From Pseudofabraea citricarpa (Eukaryota > Ascomycota > Leotiomycetes > Helotiales > Dermateaceae): 64,000 nt of DNA. The notes under the pieces were generated by a model that was given only the letters and a program-made list of their open reading frames with translations, did not search any database and was not told where the DNA came from. The stretch covers positions 186,001-250,000 of the forward strand of contig JAPWGK010000031.1 in NCBI GenBank assembly GCA_029641185.1, written 5' to 3'. Made by a program: the position numbers and the translations under genes. Of this stretch, positions 33,964 to 46,262 are shown piece by piece; position 1 is the first letter of the stretch, and every line of letters starts with the position of its first letter.

Positions 33964-36900
33964 CTAAGAGGGTGACTTCACTGTCTCCTCTTTCTCTGAC
34001 TTCTGCTCTGACGCAACGACAGGGGATTTCTCTTTCGAATCCTCCAATTCAAGTTCCTTTCTCAAATCAGGCAAGAATCTATCAAGTCTCTTCCATGTCT
34101 CAACCCAAAGTTTCTCATGAGATGGGTCCTTGGTTGGAGGTACAAGATATCCACTGCTTGACATAACAAGTAATATATTCTTCAAGCTTTCAGGCACTGC
34201 TTCCTCCTGCACAACGTGTTAGTGTATTCTCTATTCGGTAACCGCTTCAAAAACTTACGAGGCTGTCACCTTGTCCACTGTTCATAAGTCTATCCATAAT
34301 ATCAAGTATCTTGAGCCAAAGATCTAGCATACCCTCCCATTTAGATAGCAAGACTAAGTAATGGAGGAAGATTCTGCAAAGCAGCGTAGCTGCTTGCACC
34401 CTTGTTTCACTCATGCCGACAGGATCAGACGAGTATACTTCAGGCTTAAGGAGCCGGTGGATCAATGGAAATAGGACTTCGGCGAAGATCGCAGTCCACT
34501 CTTCATGATCATCGGATGTCAACTCTGGCGATAAAAGTGATCGCTGTAGTGAAGAGAAAGCTTGATGGCGAATTTCTCGACAGGGATTCGTGCATTGAGT
34601 TGTAAGTGCTCCAAAGATGGGGGACCAGTAGGCCGCCCAGGCTAAGAGAGTTAGCGTTTGATCACAGACTATGTTAGGAGAACATACCTTCTTTGCTTTC
34701 AAGATGAGACTGTTTCATCAAAACAGGTATGCGTGTTGTCAAAGAGTAAATCATTGTAATTGCTTTCACTCCGCGAGCCACAATAGCATCAATTCTTCAA
34801 CCTGTTAGCTTGATAGAGTACCAAATCTAGTGTTTTATACTTACTGAGGCTGTTTGGGTTGCTTTACTTGCGGCTGGCCTCTCCTTTGTCTCTTGTCTTG
34901 CTTCTGTTCTACAGTCGAACCTACACTGCCAGCAGATGCAAAGTCATTTAAAAGCTTTACTGCTGACTCGTAGTTGTCTGCCATAATTGTTGGAGGGGAG
35001 CCAATTGCAACGCCCTCGAGGATCTCGAAGACAGTTGGTGCAGCTGCAGCATTCAGTGTAAGATTTCGAAGGATGACCCAGAAATCTGGCGAGGTCATTA
35101 TCTCGTTGCGTAACGGACCGGGCTCCTTAATGCATTGCTTCAATCCTTGTAGCACGAGAGGTGCTGCCTTGTCCAGAAGGTCCTTCTTGAAACTTGATAT
35201 TGAATGCAGAACGACAGGTACACGGAGAAAAGATTGTTCCTAGTATGGTTAGTTTTTATAAAAAACAGTAAAACGGGGTTCTTACATAGCTAGCATGAAG
35301 TAGGTGTAATAGATAAAAGATCGTCCTAGATACCATCGTGCTATGATAGCTGGCTGTGTTACGCATGATGTTCTGGAGTGCTTCGGCAACATCGGCACCT
35401 AGAGCATCTGTTGTCTCTTGATCCCGCAAAGTCAGGACCGTACACAGTTCTAACAAGTAAACAATTGCAGGATTATAGACTGGTCCCTGAGTCTCGTTCT
35501 TCTGGCCATTGGTAGGTGTTGTATCTGTTTCTGACTTGACACTGATGACTATAGTTGATGGATCATCAGGCAATTGGTCGAGTAAGGCTTGCACAAGCGG
35601 TCTGAGAGCATCGACAGGTAGCACACTAGGAAAGTTAGCTTGGTCACGGAAATAAAGAGCAAGCAAACTTACACAACGTTGGCAAAAACATCACCCATGT
35701 AACAGGCATTAACACAGTCTACTGTACAAAGAGTACTTTCTAACTCTTCATCAGATGGCTCAGGAGGGTCATCTGCTGCATAGCTGGAGATGTAAGAAGC
35801 AAAAGCCGAAAACAGTCCACTGTCGCTCGGCTTTGGTCCTCTGTCAATGACTTGTGAAGGATTTTGTAATGGTATAGGTGGTATTTCCATTTGGTCGGGC
35901 GAGGCAGTGAAAAACTTGGGAGGAATGAGGGAATTAACGAAGAGGTTCAACCATATCCGCACGATCTGTACTGGTTAGCTTGAAAGCGTATATGCACAAG
36001 AGGAATTAGACCTACATGCTTCCAGCTGTTCTTGATAATTGCTTCGTTACCTGTTACAACACGGAAAAGCACAACCGTAGCTAACTGTGCCTTGAAGTCT
36101 CGACCAAATTTGACGGCAAGCTCGCTTACCATGACACTGTTTTCCCCTACCTGTATCTCGGTATTCAAAGCTGTATTGGAGGTTGCTTCCGTAGATAAAG
36201 TCGTCATATAACTGAGACAGTACACGATCTGGTCAACGGCTTCTGTAAGCCCATGCTTTGCAGCGATTCGAGCGCATTGGTCGAATCCAGTGACAACTCT
36301 TGAGAATACAGCATCATCGCTAGCCGACATGAAAACATATGACAAGGTGGCTATCACCGGTTTCCAAGTCGCTGCAAACATGTCCGCATCGAAAATGTTT
36401 GTATCACAAACGACAAGATTTCCAGCAGACTCCGTTTTGAGTAGAAGCTCTTTCCAAGCATAATCAAACGCATTTTTGTTCTCGTGCTCATCTGGAAGAA
36501 TGATCTCATTGGTCTTGATAGCATCGAAAATGCCTTGAAGATACTCCGGCGCAAAGTCCTTGCCATCGTTAACACCCCGCAGATTTCTTGCAAACTGCTC
36601 GTATGACATGCGGGCTTGGGACTTTAGCTTCGGGCTGTGTTGATCCACATTCAACATGATTATTGCATAAGACAAGACAAATACGGCATCTTTATCGGCG
36701 ACATCTTTAGGTTTAGTTCCAGAACAGTATTTCTCGGAGAAAACAGTAACAATTCGTTCGATAAGTGCTGATTCTCCCGGCAGTCGAAACGATTCGAGGA
36801 GTTCTCGGAGTGCTTCATCAACTCGTTTCCCATCGAATTCATACTGCTCCATCAATGCCTCAAGAATTGCTTCGTTCCCCTTTTTGGATATAAACTCTCC

Positions 36901-39128
36901 CAGCATCTTTTTAGATATCCTTGAAGTACCCTTGAGGAAAGCTGCTAAGGCGGTCGCATCACTGGCATCTGGGATGATGCCCTGGGAGTTAAGGTAAGCG
37001 AGGCCTGCCTTTGGGTTCTCGTTAAATTTCGATGCACCTTTGATTACAACCTTTTTCCTTCTCCGTTGTTCTCGTAAGTTGGCAACATCAGGATAGCCGT
37101 CAAATTGCGGTTCGTCGTCTAGTCTATCTGCGATAAACTGAACGTATCCAAGCAGGGCATCCAGACACAGAGGAGGAACACTCGTGGTACTCCACGTTGC
37201 CGAGTCCGGTATGGCATTTCGGGATAGGAGACCTACCATATCCTCGCAAAGATCACTACGGTCGACCTCACAATCATAGTTGATATAGAGCTCAACCATA
37301 AAGCTTGGTATTCGAGCAAGTGCACCAACACTTTCAACCATAGCTTCTCTAGCGTCTGGTTTACGTGACCCGCCTTCCATACCCAGCTTTTGACGATCTT
37401 TTACAGGGATAGGTGTTGAGCGCCCACTATTGCTCTGAGAAGGAGGTGGCTTGACAAGTTTTGGTGCCTGCGGTACACCTGCATATAATGAGGGGTCAAT
37501 GCCAGGTTCACGAGGTATTTCAACTCTTGGGTGTAAACAAGCGACCAAATAAGACAGAAATAGCTCTTGCTGTAATTTGAGAACTCCACGACATGTTGCA
37601 AGCAGAGTTCCTGCAACTATCAAGGACTCGTGTAGGATTGCCATGTTGTCTGACCTCACAAGCTGGAAGAGATATCGACAAAGGCGATCCTCAGCCAGAG
37701 TTGCAAGGGAAGGGTGCTTCGCAATTGATGGGCCTGCAACCTCAAGGGCAACATCTATTATGCGGAGTGCCATAACTCTCATGGTATCAGCATGCTGGCG
37801 GTCGTGAGGATCAAGCAAATCGACCAGAACCCTAAAAAGTTCCCGAATGGATGGCAAGGAGTAAGGCTTGATCACCTCGTCCTCGGATGTTTCTGATGCT
37901 GGCCCAACATCCACCTCAGATTCGTTTTCTATAGAGGATGAGTTTCTGTCGCCATTCCTACTTGCATCCAGACTAGTTGAGGGCCGTGGAGTGCCATTCG
38001 ACGGAGGTGCCAAGGTTGAGGTGACCGCATCGTTACCATTAGCAGATGGTGCCATCTTGACAGTATCCATATCTTCTTTGGTTTTCTCATCCAGGGCTTC
38101 GATCTCATCTCCAGCTTCAATCTCCAAGTACTTCAATCGTTCGAAAATGACTTGGCACATTTTAACCATGGACATCTCTGCAGAGCGTCGAAGTAGTTCC
38201 GACAATCTTGATTGGCAACACATGCTTAGACCTGTCTCCATCATTTCACAAACACTCTCATCACTTAAGAGATCTCCACCAGGGCCAGAAAGCATTCCCT
38301 CCATAAGCTTTAATATGCGAAGAAGCACAATTTCATCCGCTGCCGAATCGCTGGCCTCAAAACGACAATGTGTGATTGCGGCAGAAAGAGACTGCATAGC
38401 GAGGGACAGTCGTGGTGAGTCCGGACTTATCAAGTTATAAGAAAATAATTTCGTGATAGCTACAATGGCTAAGGAGGTAATCGGGGCGGAGGTTGCAGAG
38501 GCCTGAATGACTTGGAGGAATGGGTGAAGCAAAGACGGGGTATCGAAAGTATGTATGTCTGGCAGCCTATTAGTAGATGCTCTGCCTATTTCCCAAGTGT
38601 AACCAAACCTTTGCATCCCGTCAGTTCACGTCTTAACTTCCCAAATCCTGCCATCAATGGATTATCCTGCATGCTCTTGCCCTTCTTCCCCCGCAGACCC
38701 CACCTGTTGGCCAGCCCGCCATCGTCCACGACCTCGCCAATACCCGCAGCTGGTCTAGGTTTTTGTCCTTTCCTTGTTCCTAAATCTGTCCTGGGAGTTG
38801 AGGGTCGAGAGCCAGAAAATGTTGGGGTGATAGGAGTTGAGCCACCTCCTAGAATGGCAGAAACAGATGAATGCGCCCACCGCGCATGTTTGCGCATGGC
38901 AGATGTGACCGTGATACATTCTGTGGTGATGAGAGCAACTGGGTCGACTGCCACAGATATGCTTGACTTTCGGGGTGTCATATTGAACTCGGTATACGGA
39001 AATATTGCTGCAGGTCTGGGTGTAGCTCGCTCGCCGTCGAGATCTTCTGGCTTCGTGATTGGGGATGTGAGGATATCTTTTCGCGGAAGAAACGTTGGGT
39101 GATCCTGAACTAGGGCATCATTGCTCAT
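33964..39128 (-). CDS. gea2: Sec7-domain Arf guanine-nucleotide exchange factor Gea1/Gea2 (GBF1 family)
   Basis: Eight exons on the minus strand: 39128-38609, 38558-36016, 35965-35673, 35625-35286, 35239-34845, 34794-34688, 34641-34259 and 34206-33964, giving 1607 residues. Introns are 46-52 nt and keep phase; the first uses an unusual GTTTGG donor. The open frame begins further upstream at a GTG, but the first ATG is at 39128. The DCB/HUS region opens with VDPVALITTECITVTSAMRK and HPFLQVIQASATSAPITSLA, matching yeast Gea proteins. The Sec7 domain (about 690-880) contains FRLPGESALIERI with the glutamate finger and LSYAIIMLNVDQHSPKLK. Downstream HDS domains run to a Lys/Glu-rich C terminus. 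Gea1/2 activate Arf1 at the early Golgi for COPI budding. Choice between Gea1 and Gea2 is arbitrary because most filamentous fungi have one. Confidence 0.94.
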
Positions 39129-39934
39129 AATTTGGTTGGAACTGCTACGCAGATACACTTTGGTTCGAGCTTCGTAGAGCTATGGTTCCAAGGCTACCAA
39201 CAATTTAAAACTGTGTAGGTGGCGAAAGTACTGTCGAAGCCGTTAATGACAGGTAATTTTCAGGCACTCTAGAGTTTGATTGACGTACAAAATCAAATAT
39301 ATGTCATAAACATTAACATCGTCTTCATGAGAGGTGCCGAGCTTCAACGCGGCGATGGACACGGTTCTGTCTTTGATAATCGACTGCACGTGACTGATAG
39401 CTGGATTTTATGTAATGCTTCAACTAGGTGCCCAAGGTACGCACAGAAAATACCGTCTATTTTAATATAATTGTTGGTGGTTTCATATATCATACATGCT
39501 AAGAATCCCAGAATGATCAACCTCTCATAATTCTCATGTTTCAATCGTGATGCATAAGCACCCCGTTTCCATTCTATATTTTGATTTATACACGATAACA
39601 CCCACCCAAATTACAGTACAATGGACTTAAAACTGAGTCCACGAAGTCCTAAAAAGAATCGCTGGGAATCCCGACCACAGCAGGTTTAATACTTCCAACC
39701 CTCATCAACTCGTGTGTAACTTGGCTAGAAAAAGGCACATAATTTAGTGATATGTCTTTACAATATCGCCAATGCCTGTCCTATGATACAATGATACAAT
39801 CCTGTAAAGGAGAATGAACAGAGAATTCAAGAGTGTAATGCACACTCAAAGCAGTAGTTGTCATGTATCTCTGACTCTCTATATAAATTAGTTTCTAAGT
39901 ATGGCAAATCAAGACAGATACTCACTTTGAAGGT
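39129..39934. other. intergenic region gea to anp1 3' end
   Basis: Both flanking genes are on the minus strand. The region is A+T-rich toward 39,480-39,900 and holds no supported gene; it should contain the gea promoter and the anp1 terminator. Confidence 0.5.
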
Positions 39935-41681
39935 TTAGACAATGGCTTTTCCAGCTGCTCTTTCTGGAGCCGGCTCTGCCACCTTTTCAGCCACCTTTTC
40001 AGCGGGCTTTTCTGGGGCTTTCGAATCTACGGTAACGGGAGCTGCATTCTCTGCCGCCTTTGATTCAGTGGCAGCAGCAGCTTTTGCCTTTTCTGCCGCT
40101 GCTGCTTCTTCCTTCGCTTTCTCCTTCATAGCCTCATTCTGGATGTCTGTTTTATCCTTCTCCCACTGACCGTTTGGATCAGCGAATTGGTCCTTGATTT
40201 TTTTCATTCGTTCTGCACGGTCTTTCTCCTCTGCTTCATGAGCTATGCGTTCTTTTTCCATTTCCTAGGAATCAATTAGTGCTGTCTAAATATCCCCAAG
40301 AGGATGTGAACGTACCTCCATGTGACGAATATCATCGACACTTGGTTCGTACAAATGCCAAATGGTATAATGAGGTAAACCGACCACAGAAAACTGCATT
40401 CGTTTGGCCATCTACACAAGGTCAGCAAAATAAAAATCAGAAAAAGAGGACTGCTCACCTTTCCAAACCCTTCAGTCTCTGCATGTTTTTCAAAACTGAA
40501 TGCAGGGAAATGAACACCAGATCGGAACACCTTGGCCTTGGCCAAAATACTGACACCTCCGACACCATCAATATCCATTTCCATATCTGGGTCACCGTAG
40601 GGATCTCGTAGGTAAGCAAGATGGGGTCTCCAGGTCGCATATTCAGCATAGCCCTCAACAATGACGGCATCTTCATCGAGCGTATCGGCAAGAGCCAAAG
40701 CCGTTTCGGATTCTTGCCATGAGTTCAGATCGTAGGGTTGTTCGCCGCCTAGCCAATCTGGGAGAGGACGCCAGACGTCTAGATCTGTCAGTAAAATTTC
40801 ATGATGATAACCTTCCCAGAGAGACTAACTTGGTACGATGACATCCTTGTTGTGGCGCATGAGATCTTCCAAGATCGTGAATGGAGCAGTTTCCACATCT
40901 ACATCTCTCCAGTATACCCAACTGTGGTAAGGACGTAGGGCTGCACTCAACAACCAATTTCTTGCCTGTGCCATCAACTTTCTACGACTTGCTTGTGCAG
41001 CAAACCCGTGTCTACTCTCGACATCTTGATTGACCTTCTGACCAAAATCCTTCTCGATGATTGAGATCTCTCCATAAGGCTGTTTTGGATCTTCATCTGC
41101 TTGTAAGGCCTCTAGAAGCTCGGAAAGTAATGGGAGTGTCCTGTCTTTCGAATCGGACACCAAGAAAGCAAGATCGATTAAGTGATGAGGGTATGTAAAG
41201 TTTCGAAGATGCGCAAAGAACATGCGTAGATGCGACTCGGCGTCTCGGAGAGGAGCGCAAAGTAGAATCCTTTCCTCCCTTTCCCACCCTCTGGCTGTAC
41301 CTTGGACGGTCGCAAGATCATAATATCGAACCGTCTCCAACTGTGTGTCCTGGCTTGAGGAAATGAGGCCCAGTGAGAGAACAGGCAGTAAAGCGGCTCC
41401 TGGCCATACGTAAAATCCGAAAAGTGACGCGCCTACTATAAAGAGTCCCAATCGAAGGAGAAGTGCTCGCCGCCGTCGAAGCGCAGGAGGTGCTGCTCTG
41501 GGTTGGAATCTGCGCACAGAGTAGCATCAGTACATGATCAGGTTGCGCTGCTGTGAATACACAGATTGGCTGCCGGTGAGCTTTGGAGATGCTTATACCT
41601 GTGAGGAGAGATGGAATAGGTGTCACTCTTATTCCGAGGATATCCATTAGAATACGCTGTCGCGTTATGCCTTGGAAGCAT
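39935..41681 (-). CDS. anp1: mannan polymerase II alpha-1,6-mannosyltransferase subunit Anp1
   Basis: Five exons on the minus strand: 41681-41599, 41509-40830, 40784-40459, 40411-40316 and 40264-39935, giving 504 residues (yeast Anp1 500). Introns are 45-89 nt. The first exon encodes a short cytosolic tail (MLPRHNATAYSNGYPRNK) and joins to FQPRAAPPALRRRRALLLR, preceding the single signal-anchor helix (LGLFIVGASLFGFYVWPG, about 48-66). The GT62 catalytic domain has ILLCAPLRDAESHL, QARNWLLSAALRPYHSW and the DXD metal site in YWRDVDVETAP (about 240). Later blocks are IVEGYAEYATWRPHL and EMDIDGVGGVSILAKAKVFR. The C-terminal exon is an Ala/Lys/Glu-rich helix absent from yeast. Anp1 extends the N-glycan outer chain with Mnn9 in the cis-Golgi. 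Confidence 0.95.
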
Positions 41682-43500
41682 CTTTGATCGATGGGGGGGG
41701 CAGAGATGCTCACGCAACAGCCATACAACAGGAGGGAGCAAAAGGAGCGTCGGAGACGTGAATAATCTCAAATTCGATTATGACAGATTTGAGGCAACAC
41801 GAGTTCACCCCTGGGCCTTCGCCGCCCAATCGATAACGAATCTACCAGGATCTTCGCGGGTAGTCCTAGCAGAGCAGTCCGTATGTTAGAGAATGGAAAT
41901 TGATGCAAAGGATGTGAACTTCATCAGCGCCCGGCGTCTTGTAGGACGAAATGGAATTGGGGTTGAGTTAGGTTAGAAGGGCTAACGGGCACCGTTTCCT
42001 TCGCTACTTCGCTACCATCAGACTCCTAATTCCAGCCAGATATGAAACAAGCGCCATCTCTACAGCTTCCCAGCGCCCCTGCCGGTTTTTAGAATTAGAC
42101 GAACAATGGGATCTGCACGGCTCATCTTCACTCTATTTCGGCGCATCTGGTTCGCCTGTTGCGGCGAGATAACGCACAGCTTCTGTCACATCAGCCACTT
42201 GAGAACAGATATGTAGCGGGTGAGGCAGTTTCATTTGTCAGGCTATCTAATTGTATTCTATCCATGATCTACCTGACATCTGTCGTGTCGCAAAAGAAGA
42301 AAAAGTATCAATATAATATAACCTACGATTGCTGGACAAGCCTTGGCTGTGAGTTCCTGCATCGAGTGTTAGCGTCTAGGAAGACAATAGAGTAAGCTAT
42401 GCGTAGAGATTTCAAGGTGCTCAGATAAGCCAGTTTACTCAGGCACCCCAGCCGGCCCCAGACCGCTATGCTACAAGACGCAACACAGCAGTCGGAGGCT
42501 CTGAAGCCCACATAACACACTTGCTACCCCCAGCACAAGGCCAAGAGCGCAGAGGTGCAACTCCACAACCAATCATCCCCGTCTGAAGACAGGTCCGGTG
42601 CGGGAGGGGGGCTCGGACGGGACGACAGTAGTGGAATGGATAAGCTGTTGTCATCAGGGCGAGGGTGTTGAGGAAAATTGGGTGCTACCGTACCTTTTGA
42701 TGAGGAAATTTCGCGAGGAAGTATTATCTGTAGAACTTTGAGCAGGTTAGCTATTGTTCCTCCATGTTTTGAACAGACACGTAAGATGGGTGTGTTGGAT
42801 ATCAGAAAGTTTTTGGTATATGGGTTAACATCAAGGTGTTCAGAAGCAGAACTGTTTGAAATGTTTTTTCATCATGAAAGACCGGCGCAAAGCAGCCAAG
42901 AAAAATATAAAAATACTTACGAAGAACAGCTCGAGACCCTTGGCAGGTACTCTAGCCAAGAATCATCATCCATGGCAACTCCATCTCAACCATGCGCAAA
43001 ATTGCAGGCTGAAGGCTTTGTAGACTATAGAGATCCTAAATATCTGATGATTGTATTAGCGCATGTGCTTGAGCGTGTCTAGCAGCGAAGATATGCTAAG
43101 AAGCGTGCTTCAGATGGTAGTGCATGTTGTTTAAATGGCTCAGGAGATCGCCGGAAACAAAGTGTAAAAGTATCATCAGGAGCAAGGATAATGGGGGGAA
43201 TGAAGTTGCTGGTACTTACAGTTGCTATAGTGTTAGCTGATTGGATATACATCAGTCATTCGAGCAAGGAGCAGCGAGATACGCTGCTGTGGTGGTGGCC
43301 ATCGCACTTGTAGACGTGGGATATGATGAAGAGATTGTGAGGGAAAAGCGACAATTTTTTGCAGCTTTGAACCAATTCTTAGCGTAGAAGCTCGGGCCAT
43401 CCTAAGCGCGTGCGGCTGCGAAAAAGTTGCGAGGCTGAACGTCAAGAGCTTTTCATCACCGTTACGTCTTGAAAATCATAATTCTTGCACTCTCGGCACC
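41682..43500. promoter_or_regulatory. long divergent spacer anp1 / mtr3
   Basis: 1.8 kb between outward-facing genes. A 134-codon plus-strand ORF (42678-43082) is the only sizeable open frame, and its composition is inconclusive. No RNA gene or repeat was recognised. Confidence 0.45.
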
Positions 43501-44473
43501 ATGTCAGATAGAAGGAGGATAAATGGTCCTCCAGGAGGAACAGCAGCACCCGTGTTTTTGAAATCACTCACAAAACCGTCCGAGAATGGCTCGGATAGGC
43601 CCACAAGAACCCGTCCTGCGAATGTACCCAGAAAGATGTGTATGTATTTTCCCAGACAGATGCTCAGAAATTTGCTGATGCGCCTTAGTCTTGAAGACTG
43701 GTGTCACTCCTTCAGCTTCGGGGTCTGCATACCTAGAGTTGGAGGCATCTAAACAATCACTCACTAGCACACGAGGACTTGCGTCATTATCAACGTCTGG
43801 ATTAAAACTCACCTGCACAGTCCACGGTCCACGACCTCTCCCAAAGTCTGCTCCGTTTTCTCCACATATCATTCTCTCGACACATGTCAAGTATGCACCT
43901 TTCGCGACACGGAAACGACGAGGCTATGTTCGAGACGCTACTGAGAGAGATCTTGGTGTTCATTTGGAAACAGCTTTACGCGGGGTCATAATCGGGGACC
44001 GGTGGCCAAAGAGTGGTGTAGAAGTGATAATAACAATCCTGGAAGGAGAAGAGGATCAGTGGTGGGGCGATGACCGAGGACGTGCTTCGACAAGTGCTGG
44101 TGAGTGGGGCATGATGAGTGTACTAAGTGGCTGCATTACTGTAGCATCCGCTGCCATTGCAGATGCAGGAATTGACTGTGTCGATGTTGTGTCAGGCGGA
44201 GTTGCTGCGATTGTCCGAGAACCATCAAGACAAATGCTGGTCCTGGATCCTGTGCCTTCGGAACATCAAGAAATACTGGCTGCATGTATCGTCGCATATT
44301 TACCTGTTCGGGATGAGATTACTGATCTTTGGGTCAGAGGAGAGATCGGGCCTCAAGATGAGGGTTCTTCCTATGAAGATCTTGCAGATAATGCAGTACA
44401 AGCGGCTTTGGGAGCACATCGGGTTCTTGTTGGGGCTTTGAAAGAAACTGCAGATATGAAAATGAATCGTTAA
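43501..44473 (+). CDS. mtr3: exosome core subunit Mtr3 (RNase PH-like)
   Basis: Two exons: 43501-43639 and 43689-44473, giving 307 residues. The 49-nt intron has GTATGT..TTAG. The RNase PH-type fold is seen as ASGSAYLELEASKQSL, KLTCTVHGPRPLPKS, FATRKRRGYVRDATERDLG, VEVIITILEGE, SVLSGCITVASAAIADAGID and MLVLDPVPSEHQ. Mtr3 pairs with Rrp42 in the six-member ring of the RNA exosome, where it is catalytically inactive. Assignment to Mtr3 rather than Rrp41 or Rrp46 rests on the family-like insertion GPRPLPKS with no intact phosphate-binding motif seen and on the long N-terminal tail. The other two were not excluded by a search. Confidence 0.85.
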
Positions 44474-44730
44474 GCATACAGGAAAATGGAATGGAAAGGC
44501 CTGGCGGAGTTTGGGAACGCATGTAATGGAGTTTAGATATCATGCCATAACACTTTTGTGCTGCAATCAAAGCATGGGACAGGGCATAAACAAGTGTACT
44601 CTTTGTAAGAACCACGCATTTGGCCGTGTTCCTTCGTTTCGTCTTTTCCTTTCATATTATTGTTATAAGTTGTACTAAGTTGGTTCTCTCTCCTCTCTAT
44701 TCTCTCACGTCATAAACTACCAGAACCAAC

Positions 44731-45429
44731 ATGCCTTCCAAAATCCAGCTTGACGAGAACCTCTGGTTTCTCTACACTTGTCTCAAAAGCTCCGATTTCA
44801 AAACTGTGGGTACTCCACTCCTTCTCAGGTCATCACTAATTTTATAGATCGACTTCAGTGCCGTTGGCAACATCACTGGTCTCAAAGCCACAGCTGCCAG
44901 AATGCGGTATGCTCGACTACGAAAACAAATCGAGAGCGGTACCCTGATTGGAACTCGTGGCATACCATTCACCCAACCTGGTAACAAGAAAGGCAATGGT
45001 AAGAGGAAGGCCGAGAACAAGAAGGTGGCAGTCAAGGAGGAACCACGCGATTTTGAGAAGTTTGGGAGCGAAGGTGACTCGGAGGATGATAGGCCTCTTG
45101 CTAAGAGAAGGGGAATTAAGATGGAAGCAGTGAAGCAAGAGCGCGTGCCTATCTCTACGGGATCGCAATATCAAGGAGAAGTACTAGGCCAGCAGTCACA
45201 TAAGCCCGATCAAAATGCGTCTGGTCGACTTCCCCCAACTCGAACGGATATTGGACGGCCACTCTATCAGCAGCGAAAGAGCTCAGGCAAACCTGAAGAT
45301 TTTACGTACATGGCTCCGTACCAAGCACATTTTCCTCCAACTTTGCAAGAACAGGGCAGCCAGGCCATGAATTGGAACGGTTCTGGCTCGTGGAATGATT
45401 TTGAGGGGCAGTACTCGCATTGGGTCTAA
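44731..45429 (+). CDS. small Myb-like DNA-binding protein
   Basis: Two exons: 44731-44805 and 44848-45429, giving 218 residues. The intron is only 42 nt (GTGGGT..ATAG), the shortest in the window. The N-terminal 55 residues read ENLWFLYTCLKSSDFKTIDF, then AARMRYARLRKQIESG, a single Myb/SANT-like helix bundle common in Pezizomycotina. The rest is basic and polar (GNKKGNGKRKAENKK, PLAKRRGIK) and likely disordered, with a probable nuclear localisation signal. DNA or chromatin binding is inferred; no target or partner can be named. Confidence 0.8.
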
Positions 45430-46190
45430 GGACTTCGCACAATGATCTTGTTGGATACAAGCTTAGGGCCTCCTTGTTTGTTCCTCACATGCTATCTGTA
45501 TTTACGTTACAAAACCCAATAGGAAACCAAGATTATGGAGATATTTGGGAGTACTGATTGTAATCAATCCTTGAATTTCACCAATCTATACTGTTTATGT
45601 TGTTGAACTTGCCTAAATGACTTTTGATCATAGGATTGATTGCGTTCACAAGTAAATTAAAACAGAGATGTCTGTAGGCTGCAAGATACCTCGAAATATT
45701 CCCACAACTAGTTATTAGGTAGATCTTAGTTCATTTCATGTCTCTAATGAAGAAACACCTAGTTGTGTCTATTTTCAACGTTGCTTTCCATCTATATATC
45801 ACATTATATATATTATTGCCCTGTTCAAAACATTAGCTAGTTACTATAGCTTGCCTTATAATCACTCTGTGTGGCCGTATTCCCTAAGAAGCAAATTCCT
45901 TAGAAGCTCTAAAATGTAGAAATTATCTGACATGTCCAAATAATTCTTTAAAGGTCTTTTTCTAATTTAATACCTAGGAGCATTCACATTAATTTTGCGA
46001 GTTAAATTCACAGGTAGAGAATTTGATGTCGGAGGCTGGTTTCTGTCGCATTGAAGGTTTAATTAACATTTTATCTATTGAAGCTCCTTGAAGTAAAGTA
46101 GATTTTACAGCTCCGCTTCTTGTTAAAACAAGTCAAGGCTATGTTATGTGTTATATGTATTCACTTTTGGAAATCGACTCCAACAAACAA
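45430..46190. other. A+T-rich spacer upstream of the tRNA
   Basis: No gene seen. Strongly A+T-rich from about 45,480 on. Confidence 0.5.
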
Positions 46191-46262
46191 GCTCCTTTAG
46201 CTCAGTGGTAGAGCGGAAGATTGCAGATCTTCAGGTCAATCGTTCAATCCGGTTAGGGAGCT
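46191..46262 (+). tRNA. tRNA-Cys(GCA)
   Basis: A 72-nt cloverleaf with no intron. The acceptor stem pairs GCTCCTT with AGGGAGC (one T-G wobble), with discriminator T as expected for tRNA-Cys. The D arm is GCTCAGTGGTAGAGC. The anticodon stem GAAGA/TCTTC encloses TTGCAGA, anticodon GCA. The T arm pairs AATCG with CGGTT around TTCAATC. T runs follow within about 15-30 nt and can end Pol III transcription. It is isolated in A+T-rich DNA. Confidence 0.95.

Noticed and set aside
37868..39102. Two 190-196-codon plus-strand ORFs
   Set aside because: Antisense to the gea coding sequence, which has clear family homology on the minus strand.
42678..43082. 134-codon plus-strand ORF between anp1 and mtr3
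   Set aside because: Composition is mildly protein-like, but there is no known motif, no splice-supported extension and no independent sign of a gene.
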